Positions 51,147 to 59,895 of a stretch of 64,000 nucleotides of DNA are shown piece after piece. Numbering within the stretch: the stretch's first letter is position 1; every line of letters begins with the position of its first letter. The position numbers and the translations under genes were made by a program. The stretch comes from Glutamicibacter soli (GTDB lineage Bacteria > Actinomycetota > Actinomycetes > Actinomycetales > Micrococcaceae). Below the pieces are notes generated by a model. The model worked only from the letters and a program-made list of their open reading frames with translations. It was not told the origin of the DNA and did not search any database. The stretch spans positions 124,001 to 188,000 of the forward strand of contig NZ_POAF01000005.1 of the NCBI RefSeq assembly GCF_003309065.1, written 5' to 3'.

Positions 51147-51572
51147 ATGGTCCGCTTCATTATTTTCGCCGCATTGATTTCGGTAGCGCTGATGATCTAC
51201 ACGGTCATCGAATGCGCTCGGTCCGAGGCACATCAGGTGCGCTCGCTGCCCAAGCCTGCCTGGTTTGCAGTGATCGTCTTCCTTCCGCTGATCGGAGCCG
51301 CTTTGTGGTTCACCCTGGGCCGCCCGCTGAGTGCCGAGACGAGCACCGCCCAAACCTCGCGGGCCCCGGACGATGACGAGGACTTCCTGCGCCAGCTGGA
51401 GGTGTGGCGCCGCCAGCAGCAGCGTGATGCCGAGCTGACCGCACGTGAGGAAGAACTCAAGCGCCGCGAGGCAGATCAGCAGAAGAACCAGTCCACGGAG
51501 CGTCCTTCCAAGGAAACCAAGGACCACAAGAACAAGTCCGACGGAAACGGCACCGCCGCTCCCGAAAGCTAG
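51147..51572 (+). CDS. PLDc_N-domain membrane protein
   Basis: 141 residues: two N-terminal membrane helices (about 4-22 and 36-53) with the PLDc_N pattern LPKPAWFAVIVFLPLIGAALWFTLGRP, then a coiled-coil-like soluble part (FLRQLEVWRRQQQRDAELTAREEELKRRE) and a disordered end. PLDc_N occurs in cardiolipin synthases and in small proteins of unknown function like this. TAGACT stands six bases before ATG 51147; GGAG lies between, so both leaderless and leadered initiation are possible. Confidence 0.85.
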   Translation: MVRFIIFAALISVALMIYTVIECARSEAHQVRSLPKPAWFAVIVFLPLIGAALWFTLGRPLSAETSTAQTSRAPDDDEDFLRQLEVWRRQQQRDAELTAREEELKRREADQQKNQSTERPSKETKDHKNKSDGNGTAAPES

Positions 51573-51612
51573 CGGAAAACGCTGCACAACCTGCAGCCGA
51601 CAGCCCTTCAAC

Positions 51613-51638
51613 CCTCGCCAGATCACAGCTGGCGGGGG
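51613..51638 (+). terminator. Terminator after the PLDc_N gene
   Basis: CCCTCGCCAG (51613-51622) pairs with CTGGCGGGGG (51629-51638) with one G-T, followed by TCTTGTTTTG. Confidence 0.82.
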
Positions 51639-51870
51639 TCTTGTTTTGCCTTGGCCAGGGCGGGCCGGACAATGCGCTCCGCACCTCGTGCTCAAAGCTT
51701 CAATGGGCCACGGAGGGAAAGCCTTCGTTCCGGTTCGCGCCAGCGGGCATGCGGCAGTTGGATTGCTGGCGCTCCCGCGGATCCGCAGACAGCGTCCTGA
51801 AGCTTCCAGAGGCACTGTCCAACGCATGTCAGGCCCTGGGAAGCCGTGGAAGCCCCGTCAAGGCGCACAA
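51639..51870. other. Gene-poor gap between two terminators
   Basis: 232 bp (362 bp between stop codons) lying between the PLDc_N terminator and the ccs-operon terminator. No gene, repeat or structured RNA is supported; the frames that cross it are extensions of the antisense of ccsB. Confidence 0.5.
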
Positions 51871-51918
51871 AACAGGGATCCGGCGGCCCACCAGTTGGCG
51901 GGCCGCCGGATCCCTGTT
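51871..51918 (-). terminator. Terminator of the cytochrome c maturation operon
   Basis: AACAGGGATCCGGCGGCC (51871-51888) pairs exactly with 51901-51918 around a 12-base loop, 17 bp past the ccsB stop codon. Confidence 0.88.
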
Positions 51919-51934
51919 GACGCCTTTGCGCTGT

Positions 51935-52996
51935 TTAGACGCCAGCGTAGGAGTGCAGGCCGTTGAAGAAGATGTTCACGATGGTGAAGTTGAAGACCAC
52001 GCACAGGAAGCCGATGATCGACAGCCATGCAGAGCGCGGGCCGGTCCAGCCGCCGGTGGCGCGGGCGTGCAGGTAGCCTGCGTAGACAACCCAGATCACG
52101 AACGACCAGACTTCTTTCGGGTCCCAGCCCCAGTAGCGGCCCCAGGCGGCTTCAGCCCAGATCGCGCCGGCGATCACGGTGAAGGTCCACATGGCGAAGC
52201 CGATGGTGTTCAGGCGGTAGGCGAAGTTCTCCAGCGCGCCGGCGCCCGGCACCACGCGCATGAACGGCATCTTGTCCGGCTGGCCGTCGGCAATGCGCTT
52301 CATGCGGGAGTGCTGCATCAGCTGCAGGACGTTCATGGCGAAGCTGATGGCGAACAGGGCCGAGGCGAAGACCGCGATGGACACGTGGATGACGATCCAC
52401 GGCGACTGCAGGGCAGGCACCAAGTGGCCGACCGGGGTCGGGAAGCCGATGGTGGCGCCGCAGAGCATCAGGGTCACCAAACCTGAGATGAACGCACCCA
52501 TGAAACGCAGGTCCTTGAAGAACAGCGCGACGAGGTACACCACGGAAACCACCAGCGCGCCGGTGGACATGAACTCGTACATGTTGCCCCACGGCACGCG
52601 GTTCGCGGCGAACGCGCGGGCGAAGACGGCGAAGCCGTGCAGCGCGACGGCCAGGCACATCAGGACCACGGCGATGCGTGCCATCTTGCGGTTCGACGAG
52701 AGCTTGGTGTACTCCATCTTGTCGGTCACGATGTGCTCTCCGACGTTGTCCGCGCGGACCTCCTGGCCACGGCGGCCGCGGGCCGGACGGGTCACCGCGC
52801 CGGCGGAGACCAGGAGCTTCTCGTCTTCCTTCAGCGCCGCGGCGTCCATCTCGCTGATGGACTTGTTGGTCTTGGCCAGGTCCAGCGCGAAGAAGATGAA
52901 GACGACCATGTAGACCATGGCTGCCAGCAGCATGAACAGCTGGCTGTAAACGCCCAGCGTTTCATTGATTGGCTCAAGTGCAGCGTTGCTACCCAT
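51935..52996 (-). CDS. ccsB: Cytochrome c biogenesis protein CcsB (ResC)
   Basis: 353 residues, eight membrane helices. The WWD haem-handling motif is WGRYWGWDPKEVWSF (about 279-293); conserved His residues lie in WIVIHVSIAVFAS (about 202-214) and near the C-terminus (VYAGYLHARATGG). With ResB it delivers haem to apocytochrome c on the outer face (System II). A charged loop of about 50 residues (60-110) sits between helices 1 and 2. The start overlaps the resB end by 8 bp. Last gene of the operon. Confidence 0.94.
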   Translation of the reverse strand: MGSNAALEPINETLGVYSQLFMLLAAMVYMVVFIFFALDLAKTNKSISEMDAAALKEDEKLLVSAGAVTRPARGRRGQEVRADNVGEHIVTDKMEYTKLSSNRKMARIAVVLMCLAVALHGFAVFARAFAANRVPWGNMYEFMSTGALVVSVVYLVALFFKDLRFMGAFISGLVTLMLCGATIGFPTPVGHLVPALQSPWIVIHVSIAVFASALFAISFAMNVLQLMQHSRMKRIADGQPDKMPFMRVVPGAGALENFAYRLNTIGFAMWTFTVIAGAIWAEAAWGRYWGWDPKEVWSFVIWVVYAGYLHARATGGWTGPRSAWLSIIGFLCVVFNFTIVNIFFNGLHSYAGV

Positions 52997-54617
52997 TTAC
53001 GGCTCCTAGGTCCTGTTCCTGGCTTGCCAGCGGCCAAGCCTTGTCAAAGATTTTCTGCAATTCATCGGATTCACGTTCAAGCCTCGGATCCTCGCCACGG
53101 GCCAAGAGCGCGTATTCGATACTACGCCTGCCGTCCTCGTTGCGGAGCTTCACCCAGACGCGGCGGCGCGGAGTGAACATCGAGATGATCAAGCCCAGCA
53201 GCGCCAAGCCGGAGAAGATCGCGATCGGCATCTTGCCCGGATCGTAGTTCACGTCCAGGGCAATATAGCGCTTGAGGTCGTCGAAGGTGATGCTGCCCAT
53301 GTTGTTGGGCAGCTCGTAGGTGTCTCCCGCACCGAGCACGATGCCGCCGGCATCGAGATTTCGGTTGTTCAGCTCCGTCATCTTTTCGGTGTCCAGCACG
53401 TACACGTTCTGCGGCTCGCCCGAGTCAAGTCCCAGGTCGCCGTAGTAGGAGTTCAGCTGGAGCTGCGGGTTGATGGCGTTCGGGTCTCCGGAGAATGCCA
53501 CGTTGTCCTCGCCGACCAGGGCGGTCGGCAGCAGGAAGCCCTGGAAGCCCAGCTGCTCGGGCTTGGCGTCGGGGACCTTGATGACCATCAGCGAGGTGTA
53601 TACGGAGTCCTGAGGGACGGCTACCAGCGGGCCCGAGTAGGACACGTTGCCGTCGCCGTCGCGCACGGTGACCACCGGCGCATAGCCGTTGCCCACGAGA
53701 TAGACGTCCGCGCCGTCGATGCGCAGCGGGTGGTTGACCTTCAGCTCCTGCTTGACCGGTTCGGCGTCGGGATTCTCGCGGACTTGGACATGCGCGGTGA
53801 AGTCCAGCGGCTGGCCGAAGTAGTCCTTCGAATCGCGGTCGAAGATGATGTCGAACTTGTCCAGCTTCACCGAGTAGCCTTGGAGGTCGTCGGCGGAGAA
53901 ATTGCTGCCGGGGCTGAAGGAGTCGTAGGAGACCAGCGAGTTCACGAAGGTCTCGCCTTCGACAACCACGCGCTGGCCTCCGTAGCCGTAGGCCTGGCCG
54001 AGGCCGGCGGACGCGAGGATGCCCAGCAGCGAGATGTGGAAGAGCAGGTTGCCGATCTCACGGGTGTAGCCGCGTTCGGCGGCGACCGAGCGGCCGGTCG
54101 CGTCTTCACGGCGTTCCACGCGGTAGCCGCGCTTCTTCAGGATCTTGTAGGCGTCGTCGATCAGCTCGTCGTCGGTAGGCGTATCCGGCTGGCCCTCCAT
54201 GACGTCCATGGAATGGTACTGCGGCAGCCGCTGCAGCCGGGCAGGGGTGCGCGGAGGCGGGGTGCGCAGGGCCTTGGCATGCTTCTTGATGCGCGGGGTG
54301 ATGCAGCCGACCAGCGAGATGAACAGCAAGATGTAGATGGCGGAGAACCAGGCCGAGGAGTACACCTCGAACATCTGGAAGCGGTCAAGCCACGGGCCGG
54401 CCACCGGGTGCTGGTCCAGGTACTGTGCGACGAGTTCGGGGTTGACCGAACGCTGGGGGAAAATCGATCCCGGCACGGCGGCGACCGCCAGCATCAGCAA
54501 CAGGAACAGCGCCGTCGGCATCGACGTCAGCTGCGTCCAAATCCACCGCAGGGATCCGACAAGGCCAAGGGCCGGGGCGTCGCCCCGGTTCTTCGCCTTC
54601 TGCTTGTTCTTCGCCAT
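52989..54617 (-). CDS. resB: Cytochrome c biogenesis protein ResB
   Basis: 542 residues: three membrane helices near the N-terminus (about 32-52, 88-106, 185-200), a large extracytoplasmic domain, and a fourth helix (MPIAIFSGLALLGLIISMFT, about 465-484). LLMLAVAAVPGSIFPQRSVNPE and LLFHISLLGILASAGLGQAYGYGG are typical of ResB. Partner of CcsB in System II haem delivery. The ATG at 54617 overlaps the ccdA stop by one base (TAATG). Confidence 0.93.
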   Translation of the reverse strand: MAKNKQKAKNRGDAPALGLVGSLRWIWTQLTSMPTALFLLLMLAVAAVPGSIFPQRSVNPELVAQYLDQHPVAGPWLDRFQMFEVYSSAWFSAIYILLFISLVGCITPRIKKHAKALRTPPPRTPARLQRLPQYHSMDVMEGQPDTPTDDELIDDAYKILKKRGYRVERREDATGRSVAAERGYTREIGNLLFHISLLGILASAGLGQAYGYGGQRVVVEGETFVNSLVSYDSFSPGSNFSADDLQGYSVKLDKFDIIFDRDSKDYFGQPLDFTAHVQVRENPDAEPVKQELKVNHPLRIDGADVYLVGNGYAPVVTVRDGDGNVSYSGPLVAVPQDSVYTSLMVIKVPDAKPEQLGFQGFLLPTALVGEDNVAFSGDPNAINPQLQLNSYYGDLGLDSGEPQNVYVLDTEKMTELNNRNLDAGGIVLGAGDTYELPNNMGSITFDDLKRYIALDVNYDPGKMPIAIFSGLALLGLIISMFTPRRRVWVKLRNEDGRRSIEYALLARGEDPRLERESDELQKIFDKAWPLASQEQDLGAVNG

Positions 54618-55372
54618 TAGATTGGCAACCTCACTTCATTGGCAAACCAGTTTTGCAGTTCAGTTACCCAGGTGCCCCACAGGCCGGTAACCATGACAAG
54701 ACCCAATAGAATCAGGAGTCCACCGCCCAGCCGCATGATCAGCAGCTGGTGGCGGCGGAAGAAGTTCAACGCCTGCATGCCGCGCTGCAGACCCAGCGCG
54801 ATCAGGATGAACGGCAGCCCCAGGCCCAGGCAGTAGAACGCGGTCAGCAGCGTTCCGCGCCCGACGTTCGCATCCACGCCGGTGGACATGATCAGCACGG
54901 CGCTCAAGGTCGGGCCGATGCACGGAGCCCAGCCCAACCCGAAGGTCAGGCCCAGCACCGGTGCGCCCCACAGGCCTGCCGGCGGCTTCCGATGGATCTT
55001 GCGGTCGCGTTGCATGAAGGAGAATCCGCCCATGAACACGACGCCCATGAACATCACCACCAGACCCAGGACCTGGGTGACCCAGCCGCCGTTGAAGCGA
55101 AGCCATGCGGTCGCTTGGCTGAACAGCACTCCCACGGCAATGAACACCACCGAGAAGCCCAAGACGAACAGCAGCACGCCTGCCAGCACACGTCCGCGGC
55201 GGTGGTCCTTTAGATCGGCGCCGGTCAGTCCGGTGACATAGCCCAGGTACCCGGGCACCAGCGGAAGCACGCAGGGCGAAAGGAAGGAGACCAGTCCGGC
55301 CAGCAGCGCTACCGGCGCAGCCAGCAGCAGCGAACCGTCCAGAACGATGTCCGCGAATGGATTAGAGGTCAA
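54617..55372 (-). CDS. ccdA: Thiol-disulfide transporter CcdA
   Basis: 251 residues, six membrane helices. The two redox cysteines are in LSPCVLPLVPGYLGY (about 32-46) and GWAPCIGPTLSAVL (about 150-163). It passes electrons from cytoplasmic thioredoxin to the extracellular ResA to keep apocytochrome c haem-binding cysteines reduced. Located between resA and resB in the cytochrome c operon. Confidence 0.94.
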   Translation of the reverse strand: MTSNPFADIVLDGSLLLAAPVALLAGLVSFLSPCVLPLVPGYLGYVTGLTGADLKDHRRGRVLAGVLLFVLGFSVVFIAVGVLFSQATAWLRFNGGWVTQVLGLVVMFMGVVFMGGFSFMQRDRKIHRKPPAGLWGAPVLGLTFGLGWAPCIGPTLSAVLIMSTGVDANVGRGTLLTAFYCLGLGLPFILIALGLQRGMQALNFFRRHQLLIMRLGGGLLILLGLVMVTGLWGTWVTELQNWFANEVRLPI

Positions 55373-55380
55373 TGCTCAGC

Positions 55381-56004
55381 TCACAACTCTTCGGTCAGAG
55401 CGGTGCCGATCAGCGATTTCAGGGTGCTCGGCTCGACGGCCCCGATGACGCGGGCACGGACCCGGCCCTTGCGGTCCAGGATCAGCGTGGACGGGACGGC
55501 CTGCAATGGGACGTATTTGGTCATGGCCAGCTGGATGTCGCCGCTGGTGTCCTGGACTGATTCGTACGGGATCTCGAAGGTGCGTTCGAAAGCCTTGGCA
55601 GCTTCCGCTTCGTCTCGGACGTTGACGCCGAGGAAATTGACCTTGCCCTTGAATTCCTCGGCCAGTTCCTTTAGGTGAGGTGCTTCGATACGGCATGGTG
55701 CGCACGCGGCGTACCAGAAGTTCAAGACCACCGGCTGGCCCTGCCAGTCAGCGGTAGCCACCGCAGTTCCCTGATAGGTCTTGGCTTCGATTTTGACTGG
55801 ATCCGTGCGCAGGTCAGGGGTGTATTCCTGCACTGCCCCGTCGCCTGCGATGTAGTTCTTGCCGTCGCCGCTGTTGGCCTGAGCGGTGAGATTATCCTCC
55901 TTGGCCGAACACGCCGCCAACGGCACCACAGCCGCCGCCACCATCAACGTACGCAACATGGTGCGCCGAGACAGCGGACGAGAATTCTGCACGGGATCAA
56001 TCAT
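55381..56004 (-). CDS. resA: Thioredoxin-like lipoprotein ResA/TlpA
   Basis: 207 residues. The signal peptide has both a twin-arginine SRRTMLR and the lipobox LAAC with Cys32, so it is a lipoprotein anchored outside, possibly Tat-exported. The thioredoxin active site is CAPC (Cys101, Cys104) in NFWYAACAPCRIEAPHL; the conserved cis-Pro is in VPSTLILD. It reduces the disulfide of apocytochrome c and is recharged by CcdA. Nine bp separate its stop from the ccdA start. Confidence 0.92.
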   Translation of the reverse strand: MIDPVQNSRPLSRRTMLRTLMVAAAVVPLAACSAKEDNLTAQANSGDGKNYIAGDGAVQEYTPDLRTDPVKIEAKTYQGTAVATADWQGQPVVLNFWYAACAPCRIEAPHLKELAEEFKGKVNFLGVNVRDEAEAAKAFERTFEIPYESVQDTSGDIQLAMTKYVPLQAVPSTLILDRKGRVRARVIGAVEPSTLKSLIGTALTEEL

Positions 56005-56010
56005 TTTGCT

Positions 56011-56673
56011 TCAGGCTCCAGGGATGTTTGCCGCGCCCGCAAGAAGCTCGGGGCTCGGTTCGGTGTAACGCACGGAGAGAATGTCATCTCCATCGAATTC
56101 AAAGCTGGTAATTGAGGTCAACGTGCACTCGCGCTTGCGCGGATCGTGCCACAGCGGCTTGCCTTCGGCGGCGCGCCGGGTGACCCAGATGGGAAGCTGG
56201 TGGCTGACAATCACGATTTCGACACCGTCGCCGTGCTCTTCGAGCGCGGCCTTGCGGTGGAATTCCATGGCCTCGCGCATGCGGGCGACCTGCTCAACGT
56301 AGGGTTCGCCCCAGGACGGCTTGAGGGGGTTGACCAGCAGCGGCCAGTAGCGAGGGCTCTTCAGATGCTGCGCGACCTTGGACAGTCCCTGCAGTTGGTT
56401 GTCTGCCTCGATGACCCGGTCATCGGTGAGAATCGGCAGCTCCAGCGCCTGCGCCGTGGGGGCTGCGGTCTGCTGGGCCCGGACTAGTGGCGAGGCGACG
56501 ATCCGGACGATGTTTCCACCGGAGGCCTGGTGCTTGGCGAAGTAGTCGCCGGCCCCATCGGCCATCTTGAATCCCAGCTCTGACAGGCCGAAACCGGGGA
56601 TTCGTCCATAAAGAACGCGATCCGGGTTGAAAACTTCCCCGTGGCGCAGCAAATGAACAGTCGAGATTGGCAT
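56011..56673 (-). CDS. Histidine phosphatase (phosphoglycerate-mutase-like)
   Basis: 220 residues. RHG motif with catalytic His11 in HLLRHGEVFNPDRVLYGR; the second conserved part VASPLVRAQQTA and the later VSHQLPIWV with the second His complete the site. The family includes phosphoglycerate mutases, fructose-bisphosphatases and cell-wall-sugar phosphatases; the specific substrate is unknown. First gene of the cytochrome c operon, a linkage often seen in actinobacteria, probably without functional relation. Confidence 0.9.
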   Translation of the reverse strand: MPISTVHLLRHGEVFNPDRVLYGRIPGFGLSELGFKMADGAGDYFAKHQASGGNIVRIVASPLVRAQQTAAPTAQALELPILTDDRVIEADNQLQGLSKVAQHLKSPRYWPLLVNPLKPSWGEPYVEQVARMREAMEFHRKAALEEHGDGVEIVIVSHQLPIWVTRRAAEGKPLWHDPRKRECTLTSITSFEFDGDDILSVRYTEPSPELLAGAANIPGA

Positions 56674-56890
56674 GTTTCCAGTGTCTCAAAGAATCAACCT
56701 AAAAGATGAATAATGTGCTCACCGTCAACGATTCACAGGGCTTGCATGGGAATCGCAAATGGAAAACCATCCTTTCGGATGGGGTGTATCACAAAGCTCG
56801 GCGACTAGTCTTGGGAGTACGAGAATGCACACGGAATCAGGCATGTGGAACCTTCGTGATTTCCTGCCGGTTCAACCTTTGAGGACACAG

Positions 56891-57664
56891 ATGAGCAACT
56901 ACGATCCGAACCAGCCGGGCCAGCCCTACGACCCCAATTCCGGGTCCAACGCTTCGAACCCGAATCCCTATGGACAAAACCCCGACGGCCAGAACCAGCC
57001 AGGCGGGAATCCCTATGGCCAGAACCCGTACGGGCAGCCGCAATCCCCTGCGCCGTCGTTCGACCCCTACGGCCAGCAACAGGGAGGCTACACGCCGGTC
57101 CAGCCTCCGGCGCAGCGTCCCAAGACCCTGCAGTGGGCCTTCTTGCTGATCCTGCTCTCGGGAATCGTCAATGCCATTGCCACCTGGTTCATGTTCAATT
57201 CGAACATGTTCGCCAACATGATCACCTCGCAGTGGTCGCTGTTACAGGAGCAGATGCAGAACGACCTGCAGGCGAATCCGCAGTTGGCCGATGACCCGTT
57301 CCTCGAGCAGATGCTCAGCAGCCCCGAAGCATTCATGGCCGAGTTCAACTCCGTGATGTCCGGCTTCATGATCACCTCCGCTGTCATCAGCATTGCCCTG
57401 TACTTCCTGGTGGGCTTCTTCGTGGGCCGCGGCGTGAGCGCCATGCGCATCATCGCCACCGTGCTGGCAGTGCTTTCGCTGCTGGGACTGTCGATGTCCA
57501 TTGCCACGGTGTCCATGTTCGGTGATGCCCAGGCAGGCATGCTGAACGCGCTGATCGTGCTGGCAGTCGGTCTCGGCGTAGCCGGCGTGGTCTTCTCCTG
57601 GTTGCGTCCATCCTCGGAATACATCGTTGCCCGACGCATGTCGCGTCGGGCCGGCTACCGCTAA
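56891..57664 (+). CDS. Membrane protein with Pro/Asn/Gln/Gly-rich N-terminal tail
   Basis: 257 residues from ATG 56891 (AGGA seven bases before). The first 75 residues are low-complexity, with YGQNP- and GQPYDPN-like repeats, a disordered tail common to many actinobacterial envelope proteins. Four membrane helices follow (about 80-100, 156-178, 183-206, 213-232). Function unknown; the pattern resembles DUF4064-type or Pro-rich TM proteins rather than an enzyme. An upstream in-frame ATG at 56759 lacks support. Confidence 0.8.
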   Translation: MSNYDPNQPGQPYDPNSGSNASNPNPYGQNPDGQNQPGGNPYGQNPYGQPQSPAPSFDPYGQQQGGYTPVQPPAQRPKTLQWAFLLILLSGIVNAIATWFMFNSNMFANMITSQWSLLQEQMQNDLQANPQLADDPFLEQMLSSPEAFMAEFNSVMSGFMITSAVISIALYFLVGFFVGRGVSAMRIIATVLAVLSLLGLSMSIATVSMFGDAQAGMLNALIVLAVGLGVAGVVFSWLRPSSEYIVARRMSRRAGYR

Positions 57665-57680
57665 AAGCGGCAGCGCAGAC

Positions 57681-57728
57681 AACGCAGAGGCGGCCTGAAC
57701 CCGGAAGGGTTCAGGCCGCCTCTGCGTT
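57681..57728. terminator. Bidirectional terminator between the membrane protein and rex
   Basis: A perfect 22-bp stem (57681-57702 with 57707-57728) is closed by a GGAA tetraloop. The stops are at 57664 and 57743. Confidence 0.92.
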
Positions 57729-57742
57729 TGCTCAAAAAATTG

Positions 57743-58378
57743 TTATGGCTGAACGGCCAGATACGCCAAGATCTGAAGCTCGGTGGACAGGTCCACCCGG
57801 CGCAAGTTCATGCCGCGCGGAACAACCAGTGGTTTGGGCGCAAAGGACAGCACGGAATTCACGCCCAGCTCCCCCAGCTCATAGATCAGGTCCTGGGCTG
57901 CATCGCCGGGGACCGCCAGCACCGCGATATTGATCTCTTCGCGGCGCACCACCTCGGCCAGGTCGCTGCGCGACTCGACATGCAGGTTCCCGACGTCCGT
58001 GCCCACCAGGTCGGGCGAGACGTCGAGGATAGCCCTGACCTTGAAGCCGCGGGTGGTGAAGCCTGCATAGCCGCTGAGCGCTCGGCCCAGGTTGCCGGCG
58101 CCGAGGATCAGCACGCGCCAGTCCCGGTTCAGACCCAGCGTGTTGTTGATGTGCTCCGAGAGCTCACGTACGACATAGCCCACGCCGCGGGTGCCGTAGG
58201 AACCCAACCACGACAGGTCCTTGCGCAGGATCGCTGGATTCACGCCGGCTTCCTTGGCCAGCACCCCGGAGCTGGTGCGTTCCATTCCCCGTGATTCAAG
58301 GGCATTCAGCGCCCGCAGGTACTGGGTCAGGCGTGCAACCGTGGCTTCAGGAAGCACCTTTGCTTCAAGCTCGGACAT
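57743..58378 (-). CDS. rex: Redox-sensing transcriptional repressor Rex
   Basis: 211 residues from ATG 58378 with GGGGGGA seven bases upstream. The N-terminal winged helix (SSGVLAKEAGVNPAILRKDLS) reads DNA; the Rossmann domain with VLILGAGNLGRAL (about 88-100) binds NAD(H). Rex senses the NADH/NAD+ ratio and represses respiratory genes such as cyd and nuo. Follows the glutaredoxin-like gene by 60 bp. No Rex operator was recognised in the window. Confidence 0.94.
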   Translation of the reverse strand: MSELEAKVLPEATVARLTQYLRALNALESRGMERTSSGVLAKEAGVNPAILRKDLSWLGSYGTRGVGYVVRELSEHINNTLGLNRDWRVLILGAGNLGRALSGYAGFTTRGFKVRAILDVSPDLVGTDVGNLHVESRSDLAEVVRREEINIAVLAVPGDAAQDLIYELGELGVNSVLSFAPKPLVVPRGMNLRRVDLSTELQILAYLAVQP

Positions 58379-58438
58379 GCCGTGTCCCCCCATCGGTTTG
58401 ATTCCCCAAGGCACGCTGGTAGCGCGCGGTCGTGTTCA

Positions 58439-58675
58439 TTAGCTGCTGAGCAGACGTTCAAGCCGGACCGGGTCGATGGTCCAGAAATCCCTGACCTGCC
58501 CATCGATCATCAGCACCGGGACTTCTTCATGATGTCGCTCGAGCAGCTTCGGGTCGCCGTCGATGTCCAGCTCGGTGAACTGCATCCCCAGTCGGTTGGT
58601 GACCTCGCTGACGGTCGCCCGTGCGGCCTCGCAAAGGTGGCATCCTTGGCGTACCAGCAACTGAATTTCATGCAT
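58439..58675 (-). CDS. Glutaredoxin-like protein (DUF836 type)
   Basis: 78 residues from ATG 58675 with AAGGAG eight bases upstream. A CHLC pair (residues about 12-15, RQGCHLCEAA) is in the thioredoxin-fold active-site position; EVPVLMIDG has the cis-Pro. The family often precedes rex and haem genes in actinobacteria. It is likely to act in thiol redox transfer, but the partner is unknown. Confidence 0.88.
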   Translation of the reverse strand: MHEIQLLVRQGCHLCEAARATVSEVTNRLGMQFTELDIDGDPKLLERHHEEVPVLMIDGQVRDFWTIDPVRLERLLSS

Positions 58676-58746
58676 TGTCTTCACTCCTTCATATTCTCAT
58701 GAGCCCCGACGGGTCTTAAACTTCGCAATGAAATAAACTGGAGCAA

Positions 58747-59553
58747 ATGCCTTCCATCGATTCAGCCCCCGCGCCCGAGCCCGAGCAGCGTCCCGAAATC
58801 GTCGCCGCATTTTTCGACGTCGACAACACCCTGGTTCGCGGCGCCTCGCTCTATCTCTTGGCCCGCAAATTGCATGAACACCGGTTCTTCCGCATGCGCG
58901 AGATCCTGTGGTTCGCGCTCAAGCAGCTGCGCTTCGCGGCCCGCGGCGAGCACCTGGGTGATATCCACCAGATCCGCGACCGCGCCCTGCTCATGGCGAA
59001 GGGCATCAAGGTTTCCGAAATCGAGGAGATCGGCAACGAGATCTTCGACGAGTACATCGAGCCCAAGCTGTGGCGCGGAACCGTGGCCATCGCCCACCAG
59101 CATCTGACGGTGGGCCGCGAAGTCTGGCTCGTCACGGCCACTCCCCTTGAAGTGGCCAACGTCATCTCCGACCGGTTGAAGCTGTCCGGCGCGCTGGGCA
59201 CCGTGGTGGAGAGCGTGGACGGGGTCTATACCGGAGCGCTGGCAAGCCCCATTCTCCACGCCGCGGAGAAGGCGCAGGCAGTCCGCGCCCTGGCCAAGGA
59301 ACGCGGGATCAAGCTGTCCAAGTCCTGGGCCTACTCGGACTCCTACAACGACGTCCCGCTGCTCGAAGCGGTGGGGCATCCGGTCTGCATCAATCCAGAT
59401 GCCCGGCTGCGCGCCTATGCCAAGCGCCGCGGCTGGCAGGTCTACGACTTCCGCACAGGACAGCGCGCCGCCAAGTTCAGCCTGAAAGCCGCTGGCGTCA
59501 TCGGATTCATCTGGGCCGCCAAGCGGTCTCTCAAGGACCGCAGCGGCCGCTAG
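58747..59553 (+). CDS. HAD-IB-family phosphatase (SerB-like)
   Basis: 268 residues. The HAD nucleophile motif is FFDVDNTLVRGAS (about 18-30); motif II is VTATP with later Lys in the GIKLSKSWAYSDSYND stretch; DSxxD closes the active site. IB-type members dephosphorylate phosphoserine or lysophospholipids, here unspecified. The basic C-terminus (FSLKAAGVIGFIWAAKRSLK) resembles a membrane-associating helix. TAAACT lies seven bases before the ATG, with GGAG in between. Confidence 0.9.
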   Translation: MPSIDSAPAPEPEQRPEIVAAFFDVDNTLVRGASLYLLARKLHEHRFFRMREILWFALKQLRFAARGEHLGDIHQIRDRALLMAKGIKVSEIEEIGNEIFDEYIEPKLWRGTVAIAHQHLTVGREVWLVTATPLEVANVISDRLKLSGALGTVVESVDGVYTGALASPILHAAEKAQAVRALAKERGIKLSKSWAYSDSYNDVPLLEAVGHPVCINPDARLRAYAKRRGWQVYDFRTGQRAAKFSLKAAGVIGFIWAAKRSLKDRSGR

Positions 59554-59585
59554 CAGGGCCCCTGCGGCTTTCTGCGGGTAAAGCA

Positions 59586-59625
59586 ATCGCCACCGTCCAG
59601 GACAGAATCCTGATGCGGTGGCGAT
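59586..59625. terminator. Bidirectional terminator between HAD phosphatase and bS22 genes
   Basis: ATCGCCACCG (59586-59595) pairs with 59616-59625, extended by an inner CAGGA/TCCTG stem. The stops are at 59553 (plus) and 59658 (minus). Confidence 0.8.
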
Positions 59626-59657
59626 GAATGCCAAGCGGCAAGCTGCTCGAAGTAAAT

Positions 59658-59756
59658 TTACTTCTTATTGCGACGCTGGTGGCGGGTCTTACGAAGCAAT
59701 TTGCGGTGCTTCTTCTTCGACATACGCTTGCGGCGCTTCTTGATAACAGAGCCCAT
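59658..59756 (-). CDS. Ribosomal mini-protein bS22 / AURKAIP1-COX24 domain
   Basis: 32 residues, extremely basic: [20 protein letters not shown] followed by [12 protein letters not shown]. The [21 protein letters not shown] pattern is the AURKAIP1/COX24 domain, described in actinobacteria as small-subunit protein bS22 near the decoding site. ATG 59756 has GAGGA six bases upstream. It follows the HTH gene by 139 bp on the same strand; this adjacency is common in actinobacteria. Confidence 0.9.
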   Translation of the reverse strand: MGSVIKKRRKRMSKKKHRKLLRKTRHQRRNKK

Positions 59757-59895
59757 ATTGGTTCCTCACAAACTAATTAAAATGCGCCAACCTCGATGCT
59801 CCCCCTGCGCCGAAGCACACGGCAAGGTTGACCGGACGTTAAACGTTCCTTAATAGATTACCCGCTTTTCGGCCATGCTCTGACCACCGCTTGGC

